Under the pieces are notes generated by a model. It was not told the origin of the DNA. It did no database searches and saw nothing but the letters and a program-made list of their open reading frames with translations. A stretch of DNA of 19,135 nt, taken from Gammaproteobacteria bacterium (GTDB taxonomy: Bacteria > Pseudomonadota > Gammaproteobacteria > Steroidobacterales > Steroidobacteraceae). Both the position numbers and the translations under genes were made by a program. How positions within the stretch are numbered: position 1 is the stretch's first letter; the number at the start of each line of letters is the position of its first letter. Positions 1 through 7,491 of the stretch are shown one piece after another. Location: the NCBI GenBank assembly GCA_030038645.1, contig JASHSR010000064.1, forward strand, positions 1 through 19,135, read 5' to 3'.

Positions 1-402
1 GTGCCGCCGACGAGCTCATCGCTCAACGATCCCGCGGACCAGCTCGATGGGCCGGGCGTTTGCGGCAGCGGCACGCAGCCGGACGGCCTGCAGGGACTGC
101 CGGTGAACGGCCGCTGCGGCCCCGGCCCCCGGCTACCGTTCTTCGTGATCTCCCCCTACGCCAAGCCGAACTACGTGAGCCACGCGCTCATCACACAGGC
201 CTCGATCGTGCGCTTCATCGAGGACAACTGGCTGCACGGCGAGCGCCTCGGCGGCGGCTCGTTCGATGCGACGGCCGGGAGCATCCTGGACCTGTTCGAC
301 TTCGATACGCGCTTCCCCAACCCGCCGCTGTTCCTCAACGGCGAGAACGGCACGCCGGTCGATCAGCCGCAACCGTTCCCGCTCTCGGCGCGCTCGCCCT
401 GA
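1..402 (+). CDS. Phosphoesterase family protein (phospholipase C / acid phosphatase type), 3' end only
   Basis: The gene is cut by the left edge of the window; only the last 133 or so residues are seen, and the GTG at base 1 is probably an internal codon. The segment reads PFFVISPYAKPNYVSHA, then ITQASIVRFIEDNW, then a SFDATAGSILDLFDF stretch. This is the usual C-terminal pattern of the PF04185 phosphoesterases (bacterial phospholipase C and AcpA-type acid phosphatases), which hydrolyse phosphate esters outside the cytoplasm. The catalytic N-terminal part is missing, so substrate class and signal peptide cannot be judged. Its TGA at 400-402 overlaps the ATG (402-404) of the downstream cytochrome c peroxidase gene, so the two are very likely cotranscribed and translationally coupled. 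A generic alkaline-phosphatase-fold enzyme of other specificity remains possible. Confidence 0.8.
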   Translation: MPPTSSSLNDPADQLDGPGVCGSGTQPDGLQGLPVNGRCGPGPRLPFFVISPYAKPNYVSHALITQASIVRFIEDNWLHGERLGGGSFDATAGSILDLFDFDTRFPNPPLFLNGENGTPVDQPQPFPLSARSP

Positions 403-1871
403 TGTCGCGCTGGCTGCACGCGCGGGGTACGCAGCTGTGTGCGGCGCTCGCCGGCGCGCTGCTTTCGGTGGGCGAAGCACAGGCCCAGGCGGTCAACCCG
501 CATCCCTACGCGATGCGTCTGCCGCCGGCGCAGCCGCTCTCCGCCATGGCAAGGCTCGGAGAGCGGCTCTTCCACGACCCGCGCCTCTCGGCCTCCGGAC
601 GGATGTCCTGCGTGAGCTGTCACAGTCCCGCGCACGCCTATGGGCCGCCCGGCCGTGCATCGGTGGTGCTCGGCGGCCCGGACGGGCGGACAGCGGGCTT
701 TCGTGCCGTACCGTCGCTGCGCTATCTGTATCGCCAACCGCCCTTCACCATCGGGCCGGACACCGAGAGCGGCAACGATCAGTACCTTAGCCTGCAACAG
801 CAGGCGCAGCAGTCCCTCGGACACCTGCGCGCCGTCAAGAGCGCGCAGGTGCCGCAGGCCGCGGCCGCGAACCTGGTGCCGCAAGGGGGGCTCTTCTGGG
901 ACGGGCGCGTGAACACGCTGCAGCAGGAGGCGAATGGGCCGATCTTCAATCCCGCAGAGATGGACGGCGGCACGACGGCGACCGTCGTCGCGAAGCTCGA
1001 GGCGTACTACCGTCAGGATTTCGAGACCCTCTTCGGACCCTACCTGTTCAACAACCCGAAGCTCGTCATCGATGAGGCGATGTTCGCGATCGGACGCTAC
1101 CAGATCGAGAGCGCCGACTTTCACCCGTTCACCAGCAAGTTCGACGCGTGGCTCGCGGGCCGCGCGCGCTTCAGTGCCGCGGAACGGCGCGGCTACCAGG
1201 CTTTCAATGATCCGAGCAAAGGCAATTGCGCGGCTTGCCATCTCGACCAACCCACGCCCGATGGGCGGCCGCCGCTGTTCACCGACTTTCAGTACGAGGC
1301 GCTCGGGGTCCCGCGCAATCCCGAGATTCCCGCAAATCGCAATCCCCGCTACGTCGACCTCGGGATCTGCGGCCCCTACCGCACGGACCTGCGCACGCAA
1401 ACACGCTACTGCGGCATGTTCCTGACCCCCAGCCTGCGCAACGTCGCCACGCGTCGCGTCTTCTTCCACAACGGCGTCTTTCACTCGCTGCGGCAAGTGC
1501 TCGAGTGGTACGTCTATCGGGATCTGCAGCCTGAGCGGTTCTACCCGCGAGATGCATCGGGACACGTCGTCAAGTACGACGACCTGCCGCCTCGATACCG
1601 AGGCAACGTGGACACGGTCGATGCGCCCTTCAACCGCCACCCCGGGGATCCCCCGGCGCTCAGCGAAGCGCAGATCGAGGACGTGATCGCCTTCCTCGAC
1701 ACGCTGACCGACGGCTACCCGGCCGACGCCGATCACGCGCACTCAACGGTCCGCCCGACGGCTGCAGCCTCGATCGCGGCAAGCTCACCTGCGAGTGACG
1801 GCCCCGCTACGGGGCGATGGATCGCCGAATGGCCGTCCTACGCTCTCCGCGGCGGAGCGCCAGCTCGATGA
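402..1871 (+). CDS. Di-haem cytochrome c peroxidase / MauG-family protein, exported
   Basis: Predicted periplasmic di-haem enzyme of 489 aa that reduces H2O2 or, in MauG-like members, oxidises a protein or small partner. It starts at ATG 402, inside the preceding stop codon. Residues 1-30 form a Sec-type signal (hydrophobic core around 12-23, AQA near 28-30). Two haem-c motifs are visible: CVSCH at 70-74 and CAACH at 276-280. Family landmarks include LFHDPRLSASGRMSC, FWDGRVNTL, FNPAEMDG and TPSLRNVATRRVFFHNG. The haem motifs are 206 residues apart, against roughly 146 in classical bacterial peroxidases, mostly because of extra sequence between CVSCH and FWDGR. The roughly 50 residues after AFLDTLTDGY look unconserved and run into the ddl gene on the other strand. 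I cannot decide between peroxidase and MauG-like chemistry from this reading. Confidence 0.9.
   Translation: MSRWLHARGTQLCAALAGALLSVGEAQAQAVNPHPYAMRLPPAQPLSAMARLGERLFHDPRLSASGRMSCVSCHSPAHAYGPPGRASVVLGGPDGRTAGFRAVPSLRYLYRQPPFTIGPDTESGNDQYLSLQQQAQQSLGHLRAVKSAQVPQAAAANLVPQGGLFWDGRVNTLQQEANGPIFNPAEMDGGTTATVVAKLEAYYRQDFETLFGPYLFNNPKLVIDEAMFAIGRYQIESADFHPFTSKFDAWLAGRARFSAAERRGYQAFNDPSKGNCAACHLDQPTPDGRPPLFTDFQYEALGVPRNPEIPANRNPRYVDLGICGPYRTDLRTQTRYCGMFLTPSLRNVATRRVFFHNGVFHSLRQVLEWYVYRDLQPERFYPRDASGHVVKYDDLPPRYRGNVDTVDAPFNRHPGDPPALSEAQIEDVIAFLDTLTDGYPADADHAHSTVRPTAAASIAASSPASDGPATGRWIAEWPSYALRGGAPAR
1801..1815. other. GC-rich hairpin at the convergent gene end
   Basis: A 6-bp perfect stem (GCCCCG with CGGGGC) encloses the 3-base loop CTA, which on the minus strand is the TAG stop of the ddl gene. 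It sits inside the last codons of the peroxidase gene, where the two transcripts meet. No T-run follows on either strand, so it is not a classical intrinsic terminator. It could still slow polymerase or protect a 3' end; chance in GC-rich DNA is equally plausible. Confidence 0.3.
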
Positions 1872-2913
1872 GACGCGTGACGAGCTCCCGGGGCGGCACA
1901 CCCGAGAGCTCCCAGAGCTTCGGGTACATCGAGATCGCGGTGAAGCCGGGGATCGTGTTGATCTCGTTCACGAGCAGGGCGCCGTCCTTCCTCAAGAACA
2001 TGTCGACTCTCGCCATCCCCTCGCACTCGAGCACGTCGAAGGCGCGCAAAGCCATCGTCTGGGCGCGAGCCTGCACGTCGGCCGCAATCCGTGCGGGGAG
2101 CTCGAGCCGGGCGCCGTGCTCGTCGATGTACTTCGCGTCGTATGAATAAAAGCCGTCCGGGTGCTCCACGACGATCTCGCCGGCGACGGACACCGTCGGA
2201 GGATTTCCGCCGAGCACGGCGAGCTCGATCTCGCGGCCACTGACCGCGGACTCCGCCAGGATCTTGGAGTCGAACTCGAAGGCGTAGCGCACGGCATCGG
2301 CGAGGCCGGAGGCGCCGGCGACCTTGCGGATTCCCACGGAGGAGCCCGCATTCGCGGGCTTCGTGAACAGAGGAAACCCGAGCGCGGCGAGCTCCTCGAG
2401 AACCCGCTGCGGCTCCGCGTCGAACCGATCCCGCCGAACCGCCCGAAAATCGGCAACCGGGATCCCCGCGTCTCGCAGGAGGCGCTTCATCACATCCTTG
2501 TCCATCCCGATCGCAGAGCCGAGCACGCCGGCTCCGACGTAGGGAATACCCGCGATCTCGAAGAGCCCCTGGACGGTGCCGTCCTCGCCGAGCGTGCCGT
2601 GCAGCACGGGGAAGATCACATCGATTCGGCCCATGGCCGCCGAGCTCGGCGTCGACTCGGACAGAGGCGATGGCAGCTGAACGGGCCGCCCGCCCTCGAT
2701 ATGCACCAGGCGCGGATTGTGGCCGCCGGCGAGCAGCTGCTTCGCATCCTGGGTGAGCCAGCGGCCGGCCTTGTCGATTCCGATCAGGACGGGCTCGAAG
2801 CGCGACGGATCGAGCGCCGCGAGGACGTTGCGCGCCGAGAGGATCGACACCTCGTGCTCGGCCGACTGGCCGCCGAAGACGATTCCCACTCTGATCTTTC
2901 CGCCCGACCCCAT
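1807..2913 (-). CDS. ddlA: D-alanine--D-alanine ligase, DdlA type
   Basis: Cytoplasmic ATP-grasp enzyme that joins two D-alanines for the peptidoglycan stem peptide. I chose the ATG at 2913-2911, giving 368 aa, close to E. coli DdlA; the open frame continues upstream but that part does not resemble the family. Visible landmarks: GIVFGGQSAEHEVS (11-24), HGTLGEDGTVQG (105-116), the serine loop KPANAGSSVGI (185-195), FYSYDAKYIDE (255-265) and NEINTIPGF (316-324). Metal ligands would be D304, E317 and N319. Y258 in the SYDAKY segment fits D-Ala-D-Ala rather than D-Ala-D-lactate synthesis. An in-frame ATG at 2937 is an alternative start. The gene stands alone, away from any mur/fts cluster, and its last 65 bases overlap the end of the peroxidase gene on the other strand. 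Confidence 0.93.
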   Translation of the reverse strand: MGSGGKIRVGIVFGGQSAEHEVSILSARNVLAALDPSRFEPVLIGIDKAGRWLTQDAKQLLAGGHNPRLVHIEGGRPVQLPSPLSESTPSSAAMGRIDVIFPVLHGTLGEDGTVQGLFEIAGIPYVGAGVLGSAIGMDKDVMKRLLRDAGIPVADFRAVRRDRFDAEPQRVLEELAALGFPLFTKPANAGSSVGIRKVAGASGLADAVRYAFEFDSKILAESAVSGREIELAVLGGNPPTVSVAGEIVVEHPDGFYSYDAKYIDEHGARLELPARIAADVQARAQTMALRAFDVLECEGMARVDMFLRKDGALLVNEINTIPGFTAISMYPKLWELSGVPPRELVTRLIELALRRGERRTAIRRSIAP

Positions 2914-2953
2914 ACCGCCGCCCCCGGGAACGCCCATCACCGAAGCCTGCCCC

Positions 2954-2959
2954 ATTGTA
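2954..2959 (-). promoter_or_regulatory. Possible -10 element for ddl
   Basis: On the minus strand the hexamer TACAAT matches 5 of 6 bases of the sigma-70 -10 consensus and lies 40 bases upstream of the chosen ddl ATG. A start about 7 bases downstream would give a leader of roughly 30-35 bases, which fits the 2913 start. The best -35-like hexamer, TTGGCA, is about 21 bases away, longer than ideal, so support is weak. Confidence 0.35.
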
Positions 2960-3070
2960 CGGGTAAGCTCCACGGCCCTCTGCCAACTCGAGCACGGCCT
3001 CGGCATGCTAAGGGGGACTGAGCGCATCCACCTCGCGTCCGGCATCACCGAGCCGCTCCCCATCGCCGGC

Positions 3071-3094
3071 AAATGAGTGAGTCCTCACTCATTT
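3071..3094. promoter_or_regulatory. Palindromic TetR operator (predicted)
   Basis: Two perfect 11-base arms, AAATGAGTGAG and its exact complement CTCACTCATTT, flank a 2-base centre (TC). The site ends 16 bases before the tetR start codon. Its size, symmetry and position are typical of TetR-family autoregulatory operators, and it is AT-richer than the surrounding DNA. It should overlap the -35/-10 region of the tetR-ABC operon, so binding would block the whole operon until a ligand releases the repressor. It lies about 110 bases upstream of the possible ddl -10, so ddl is probably not its target. Confidence 0.8.
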
Positions 3095-3098
3095 GTGG

Positions 3099-3104
3099 TA
3101 CGAT
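3099..3104 (+). promoter_or_regulatory. Possible -10 element of the tetR operon
   Basis: TACGAT (4-5 of 6 matches to the -10 consensus) lies 5 bases after the palindrome and 7 bases before the tetR ATG. Transcription would begin at or next to the A of that ATG, which suggests a leaderless message; no purine-rich ribosome-binding sequence is seen before the start. The -35 position would fall inside the palindrome (about 3076-3081) and is not consensus-like. Confidence 0.35.
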
Positions 3105-3110
3105 CCGGCC

Positions 3111-3743
3111 ATGCTCGCTTCCGCCGATTCCGTCCCGAGCCGTCGCGCGCGACCGCTGCCCCCGGCCGCGCGCCGCGCGGCGCTCATTTCGGCGACTCTG
3201 CCTCTGATCCGCAAGCACGGACTCGACGTGAGCACACGGCAGATCGCGGAGGCCGCAGGCGTCGCCGAGGGCACGATCTTCCGCGTCTTCCCGGACAAGG
3301 ACAGCCTGATCCAGGCGGCCGTCGATGCGGCATTCGACCCGCAGCCCGTCGTCGCGGCGCTCGAGCGGATCGATCCCTCGGAGCCGCTCGCCGAGCGGCT
3401 GACGGCCGTCGCCCGGATCGTGCAAGCTTGGTTCACGACGATCATCAACCTCATGATGGCGCTGCGCGCGAGCGGCCCGCTCGGCGAGAAGCCGCATCTG
3501 AAGCGTCCGCGGCCCTCCCGCGTCATCGGCGCGACGATCGCCCGGCTGATCGAGCCGGACCGCCGCGAGTTGCGAGTGCCTCCGGCGCAGGTCGAGCGGC
3601 TGCTGCGGCTGCTGCTCTTCTCCGGCTCGCATCCCGGGATCGCCGACGGCAAGCCGCTCACGCCCGAGGAGATCGTCGGGGTCGTTCTCGATGGCGTCCG
3701 TATCCACCACGTCCCGCCATCCAAAGGCCACACTCCATGCTGA
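3111..3743 (+). CDS. TetR/AcrR-family transcriptional repressor
   Basis: Predicted dimeric repressor of 210 aa. The N-terminal DNA-binding domain spans about residues 20-66: RRAALISATLPLIRKHG leads into the helix-turn-helix STRQIAEAAGVAEGTIFRVF (41-60), followed by PDKDSLIQAA. The remainder is a helical ligand-binding/dimerisation domain of unrecognised specificity. The start is ATG 3111; six more in-frame codons exist upstream, but they run into the palindrome. The TGA stop (3741-3743) overlaps the ATG (3737) of the first ABC gene, so regulator and exporter are translationally linked. Context and the operator at 3071-3094 indicate an autorepressor controlling the downstream exporter, probably relieved by a compound the pump transports. 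The inducer cannot be read from sequence. Confidence 0.93.
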   Translation: MLASADSVPSRRARPLPPAARRAALISATLPLIRKHGLDVSTRQIAEAAGVAEGTIFRVFPDKDSLIQAAVDAAFDPQPVVAALERIDPSEPLAERLTAVARIVQAWFTTIINLMMALRASGPLGEKPHLKRPRPSRVIGATIARLIEPDRRELRVPPAQVERLLRLLLFSGSHPGIADGKPLTPEEIVGVVLDGVRIHHVPPSKGHTPC

Positions 3744-5470
3744 TACGGCTGTTGCGAACCTATCTGCGCCCCTACGCACGCTGGCTGCTCGCCGTCATTG
3801 CGCTGCAGCTGCTCGGAACGATCGCCTCGCTCTATCTGCCCAACCTCAACGCCGACATCATCGACAACGGCATCGCGAAGGGCGACACCGGGTACATCCT
3901 GCGGACCGGCGGGTGGATGCTGATCATCAGCCTCGCGCAGATCGCCTGCTCGGTCGCCGCCACGCTCTACGGGTCGCGAACCGCGATGAGTCTCGGGCGC
4001 GACCTGCGCGCGGCCCTCTTCCGCCGGGTGAGCGACTTCTCGGGCCGCGAGGTCGCCCGCTTCGGGGCACCCTCGCTCATCACCCGCAACACGAACGACG
4101 TGCAGCAAGTGCAGATGCTGGTCGCCGTCACCTGCACCATGATGATCACCGCGCCCATCATGTGCGTCGGCGGCATCATCATGGCGCTGCACGAGGACGT
4201 GGGCCTCTCCTGGCTCATGGGCGTCAGCGTGCCCCTCCTCGCGATCGTCGTCGGCCTCGTCATCCAGCGCATGGTCCCGCAATTCCGGCTCATGCAAACG
4301 TGCATCGACGTCGTCAACCGGATCCTGCGCGAGCAGATCGGAGGGGTGCGGGTCGTCCGCGCATTCGTGCGCGAGCCCGTCGAGACGCAGCGCTTCGGCG
4401 CGGCGAACGTCGAGCTGACGGACACCGCGCTGCAGGCCGGACGGCTGATGGCGCTGCTGTTCCCGGCCGTCATTCTCATCCTCAACGTGTCGAGCGCCGC
4501 GGTGATGTGGTTCGGAGCCCTGCGCATCGAATCCGGCCAAACGCAGATCGGCGCCCTTACCGCATTCCTGATCTACCTCACGCAGATCCTCATGTCGGTG
4601 ATGATGGCGACCTTCATGCTGATGATGATTCCGCGCGCGGCGGTGTGCGCCGACCGCATCAGCGAGGTTCTCGACACCGAATCCTCCGTCGCTCCCTCTG
4701 CCCACCCGGTGACATCCGTCAGCGTCCGCGCTCAGGTCGAGTTCCGCAACGTGGCGTTTCAGTACCCGGGCGCCGCCGACCCCGTGCTGCAGGACATCTC
4801 GGTCCGGGTCGCAGGCGGAGAGACCCTTGCGATCATCGGAAGCACGGGCGCCGGCAAGACGACGCTCGTATCCCTGATACCTCGCTTGTTCGATGCGACT
4901 CACGGCACGGTTCTGGTCGACGGCGTCGACGTGCGCAAGCTCGATCCCGACCTGCTGTGGACCCGCATCGGGCTCGTGCCGCAGCGCCCGTACCTGTTCT
5001 CCGGAACGGTCGCGAGCAACCTGCGCTACGGCAACCCGGACGCGACGGACGAGGAGCTGTGGCAAGCGCTCGAGATCGCGCAGGCACGCGACTTCGTGCA
5101 GGCGATGCCGGCGGGACTCGAAGCGCCGATTGCGCAGGGCGGCACGAACGTCTCGGGCGGCCAGCGGCAGCGCCTCGCGATCGCCCGGGCGCTCGTGCGC
5201 AAGCCCGAGATCTATCTGTTCGACGAGTCGTTCTCGGCCCTCGACCTCGGCACCGACGCCCGCCTGCGCGCCGCGCTGCGAGCGGTGACTCGCGATGCGG
5301 CGGTGGTCATCGTCGCGCAGCGCATCTCGACGATCAGGGGCGCCGACCAGATCCTGGTTCTCGACAGCGGCGCCATCGTCGGTCTCGGCCGCCATCGAGA
5401 GCTCGTTCGCACCTGTCCCACTTATGCGCAGATCGTCGAGTCCCAGCTCTCCGCTGAGGAGGCGGCATGA
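3737..5470 (+). CDS. ABC exporter half-transporter, subunit A (permease + ATPase)
   Basis: A 577-aa inner-membrane protein: an N-terminal exporter membrane domain with about six helices (residues 15-310), then an ATPase domain from about 340. Motifs: Walker A GSTGAGKTT (368-376), signature VSGGQ (472-476), Walker B IYLFDE (492-497) with the catalytic Glu, and an H-loop in which the usual His is Gln (Q528, VIVAQRIST). A Gln there is typical of one half of heterodimeric exporters such as YheI/BmrC or TM287. With the next gene it should form an ATP-driven pump for drugs, lipids or peptides. The ATG at 3737 overlaps the tetR stop by 7 bases. Its TGA is 16 bases before the start of subunit B. Substrate unknown. 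Confidence 0.94.
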   Translation: MLIRLLRTYLRPYARWLLAVIALQLLGTIASLYLPNLNADIIDNGIAKGDTGYILRTGGWMLIISLAQIACSVAATLYGSRTAMSLGRDLRAALFRRVSDFSGREVARFGAPSLITRNTNDVQQVQMLVAVTCTMMITAPIMCVGGIIMALHEDVGLSWLMGVSVPLLAIVVGLVIQRMVPQFRLMQTCIDVVNRILREQIGGVRVVRAFVREPVETQRFGAANVELTDTALQAGRLMALLFPAVILILNVSSAAVMWFGALRIESGQTQIGALTAFLIYLTQILMSVMMATFMLMMIPRAAVCADRISEVLDTESSVAPSAHPVTSVSVRAQVEFRNVAFQYPGAADPVLQDISVRVAGGETLAIIGSTGAGKTTLVSLIPRLFDATHGTVLVDGVDVRKLDPDLLWTRIGLVPQRPYLFSGTVASNLRYGNPDATDEELWQALEIAQARDFVQAMPAGLEAPIAQGGTNVSGGQRQRLAIARALVRKPEIYLFDESFSALDLGTDARLRAALRAVTRDAAVVIVAQRISTIRGADQILVLDSGAIVGLGRHRELVRTCPTYAQIVESQLSAEEAA

Positions 5471-5486
5471 GGAGTCTCACGGCGCC

Positions 5487-7490
5487 ATGAACGACGCTCG
5501 CCCGAAGGCCATGCCGAAGCGGCTGCCCGAGGCAGGCCAGCCGGCCGGTCGCGGTCCGCCCTGGATGAACGTCGGCCGGCCGGCCGAAAAGTCGATGAGC
5601 TTCTGGCCGACGGTGCGCCGGCTGCTCGCCCTGCTCCATCCCGACCGCGTCCGTATCCTATGCGTCATCGTGCTCGCCGTGGCAAGCGTCGTGCTCTCCG
5701 TGATCGGCCCCGCGGTCATCGGCCGCGCCACCGACATCATCTTCACCGGGGCGATCAGCGAGCACTTGGCAGCCGGCTCGACGCCACAGCAGGCCGTCGC
5801 GGCGGCGCGCGCCGCGGGCAACGGCAACCTCGCCGACATGCTCGCTCACATGCATCTCGTGCCCGGGGCCGGCATCGACTTCGTCGCGCTCGGCTACGCC
5901 CTGTTGCTCGTGGCCGTCGTATACCTGCTCTCGAGCGTGTTCCTCTGGGGGCAGGGCTATCTGCTCAACGACGTGGTCCAGGGCACCGTGCTCAGGCTCC
6001 GGGCCGACGTGGAGGACAAGATCAACCGGCTGCCGCTCGCCTACTTCGATCGCCAGCCTCGCGGTGAGATCCTGAGCCGCGTCACCAACGACATCAGCAA
6101 CATCTCGCAGAGCCTGCAGCAGACCCTGAGCCAGCTGCTCACCTCGCTCCTCACCGTGGTCGGCGTCGTCGCGATGATGTTCGTCATCTCGTCGCTGCTC
6201 GCGCTCATCGCGCTCGTCACCATCCCGCTCGCCATGTGGATCACGAAGGTCATCGCGAAGCGCTCGCAGGGACACTTCATCGCGCAGTGGACCCACACCG
6301 GGCAGCTCAACAGCCAGATCGAGGAGGCGTTCACCGGCCACGAGCTGGTGAAGGTCTTCGGACGGCAGCGCGAGGTGGCGCGCAGCTTCGATGCGAAGAA
6401 CGAGCAGCTGTTCGCCGCGAGCTTCGCGGCTCAGTTCATCTCCGGGATCATCATGCCGGCCGTGATGTTCGTCGGCAATCTCAACTATGTGCTCATCGCC
6501 GTGATCGGCGGCCTGCGCGTCGCGACGGGAGCGATGAGCCTCGGCGCCGTTCAGGCGTTCATCCAGTACTCGCGGCAGTTCACCCGGCCGCTGACGCAGG
6601 TGGCCTCGATGGCGAACAGCCTGCAGTCGGGCGTCGCCTCGGCGGAGCGCGTGTTCGACCTCCTCGATGCGCCCGAGCAAAGCGCGGAGCCGGCGGCGGC
6701 CGCGCACCCCGTCGCTCTCAGCGGCCGCGTCGAGTTCCAGCACGCCTCGTTCCGCTACGAGCCCGAGAAGCCGCTGATCGAGGATCTCTCCCTCGTCGCC
6801 GAGCCCGGCCACACCATCGCCATCGTCGGTCCGACCGGCGCGGGCAAGACGACGCTCGTCAACCTCATCATGCGCTTCTACGAGCTCGACGCCGGCCGCA
6901 TCACGCTCGACGGCGTCGACATCAAGACGCTGCGGCGGGACGAGCTGCGCTCGCGCATCGGCATGGTGCTGCAGGATGCCTGGCTGTTCAACGGCACGAT
7001 CCGGGACAACATCCGCTACGGCCGGCCGGCCGCGACCGACGAGGAACTGTTCGAGGCCGCCCGAGCGACGTTCGTCGACCGGTTCGTGCGCAGCCTTCCC
7101 GACGGCTACGATACGGTCATCGATGAGGAAAGCAGCAACGTGAGCGCCGGCCAGAAGCAGCTCCTCACCATCGCGCGAGCCTTTCTGACCGATCCGGCGC
7201 TGTTGATCCTCGATGAGGCGACCAGCTCCGTCGACACCCGCACCGAGGCGCTCGTACAGCATGCCATGGCGGCGCTGCGCTCCAACCGCACCAGCTTCGT
7301 CATCGCTCACCGGCTTTCGACGATCCGCGACGCCGACCTCATCCTCGTCATGCAGCACGGCAGCATCGTCGAGCAGGGCACCCACGAGCAGCTGCTCGCC
7401 CGCGAGGGCGCCTACTACGAGCTCTACAACGCCCAGTTCGCCGGGGCCCTCACCGAGGGCGAGGACCAGAAAGCCGTCGTGGGCGCGTGA
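5487..7490 (+). CDS. ABC exporter half-transporter, subunit B (permease + ATPase)
   Basis: A 667-aa partner of the preceding half-transporter. The Gly/Pro-rich cytoplasmic leader (roughly 1-35) and the long insertion after the first helix (about residues 85-125) are usual for YheH/BmrD/TM288-like subunits. ATPase motifs: Walker A GPTGAGKTT (448-456), signature VSAGQ (552-556, second position Ala instead of Gly), Walker B LLILDE (572-577) and H-loop H608. The subunit therefore has a full set of catalytic residues but a non-canonical signature. ATG 5487 was chosen because the PPWMNVGRPAEK leader resembles family members; a GAGGAG lies about 12 bases upstream. Its TGA stop is one base from the next start codon, which implies a single transcript. 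Confidence 0.94.
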   Translation: MNDARPKAMPKRLPEAGQPAGRGPPWMNVGRPAEKSMSFWPTVRRLLALLHPDRVRILCVIVLAVASVVLSVIGPAVIGRATDIIFTGAISEHLAAGSTPQQAVAAARAAGNGNLADMLAHMHLVPGAGIDFVALGYALLLVAVVYLLSSVFLWGQGYLLNDVVQGTVLRLRADVEDKINRLPLAYFDRQPRGEILSRVTNDISNISQSLQQTLSQLLTSLLTVVGVVAMMFVISSLLALIALVTIPLAMWITKVIAKRSQGHFIAQWTHTGQLNSQIEEAFTGHELVKVFGRQREVARSFDAKNEQLFAASFAAQFISGIIMPAVMFVGNLNYVLIAVIGGLRVATGAMSLGAVQAFIQYSRQFTRPLTQVASMANSLQSGVASAERVFDLLDAPEQSAEPAAAAHPVALSGRVEFQHASFRYEPEKPLIEDLSLVAEPGHTIAIVGPTGAGKTTLVNLIMRFYELDAGRITLDGVDIKTLRRDELRSRIGMVLQDAWLFNGTIRDNIRYGRPAATDEELFEAARATFVDRFVRSLPDGYDTVIDEESSNVSAGQKQLLTIARAFLTDPALLILDEATSSVDTRTEALVQHAMAALRSNRTSFVIAHRLSTIRDADLILVMQHGSIVEQGTHEQLLAREGAYYELYNAQFAGALTEGEDQKAVVGA

Positions 7491-7491
7491 G

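Noticed and set aside
363..1742. 459-codon minus-strand open frame opposite the peroxidase
   Set aside because: Antisense to two intact haem motifs and other peroxidase landmarks; no own domain.
3089..5395. 768-codon open frame on the minus strand opposite tetR and ABC subunit A
   Set aside because: Antisense shadow of GC-rich genes; composition is Arg/Asp/His-rich without any recognisable domain, while the plus strand encodes clear TetR and ABC proteins.
5575..5588. CGGCCGG-type repeat palindrome
   Set aside because: It lies in the coding leader of ABC subunit B and arises from Gly-Arg-Pro-Ala codons in GC-rich DNA; no regulatory context.
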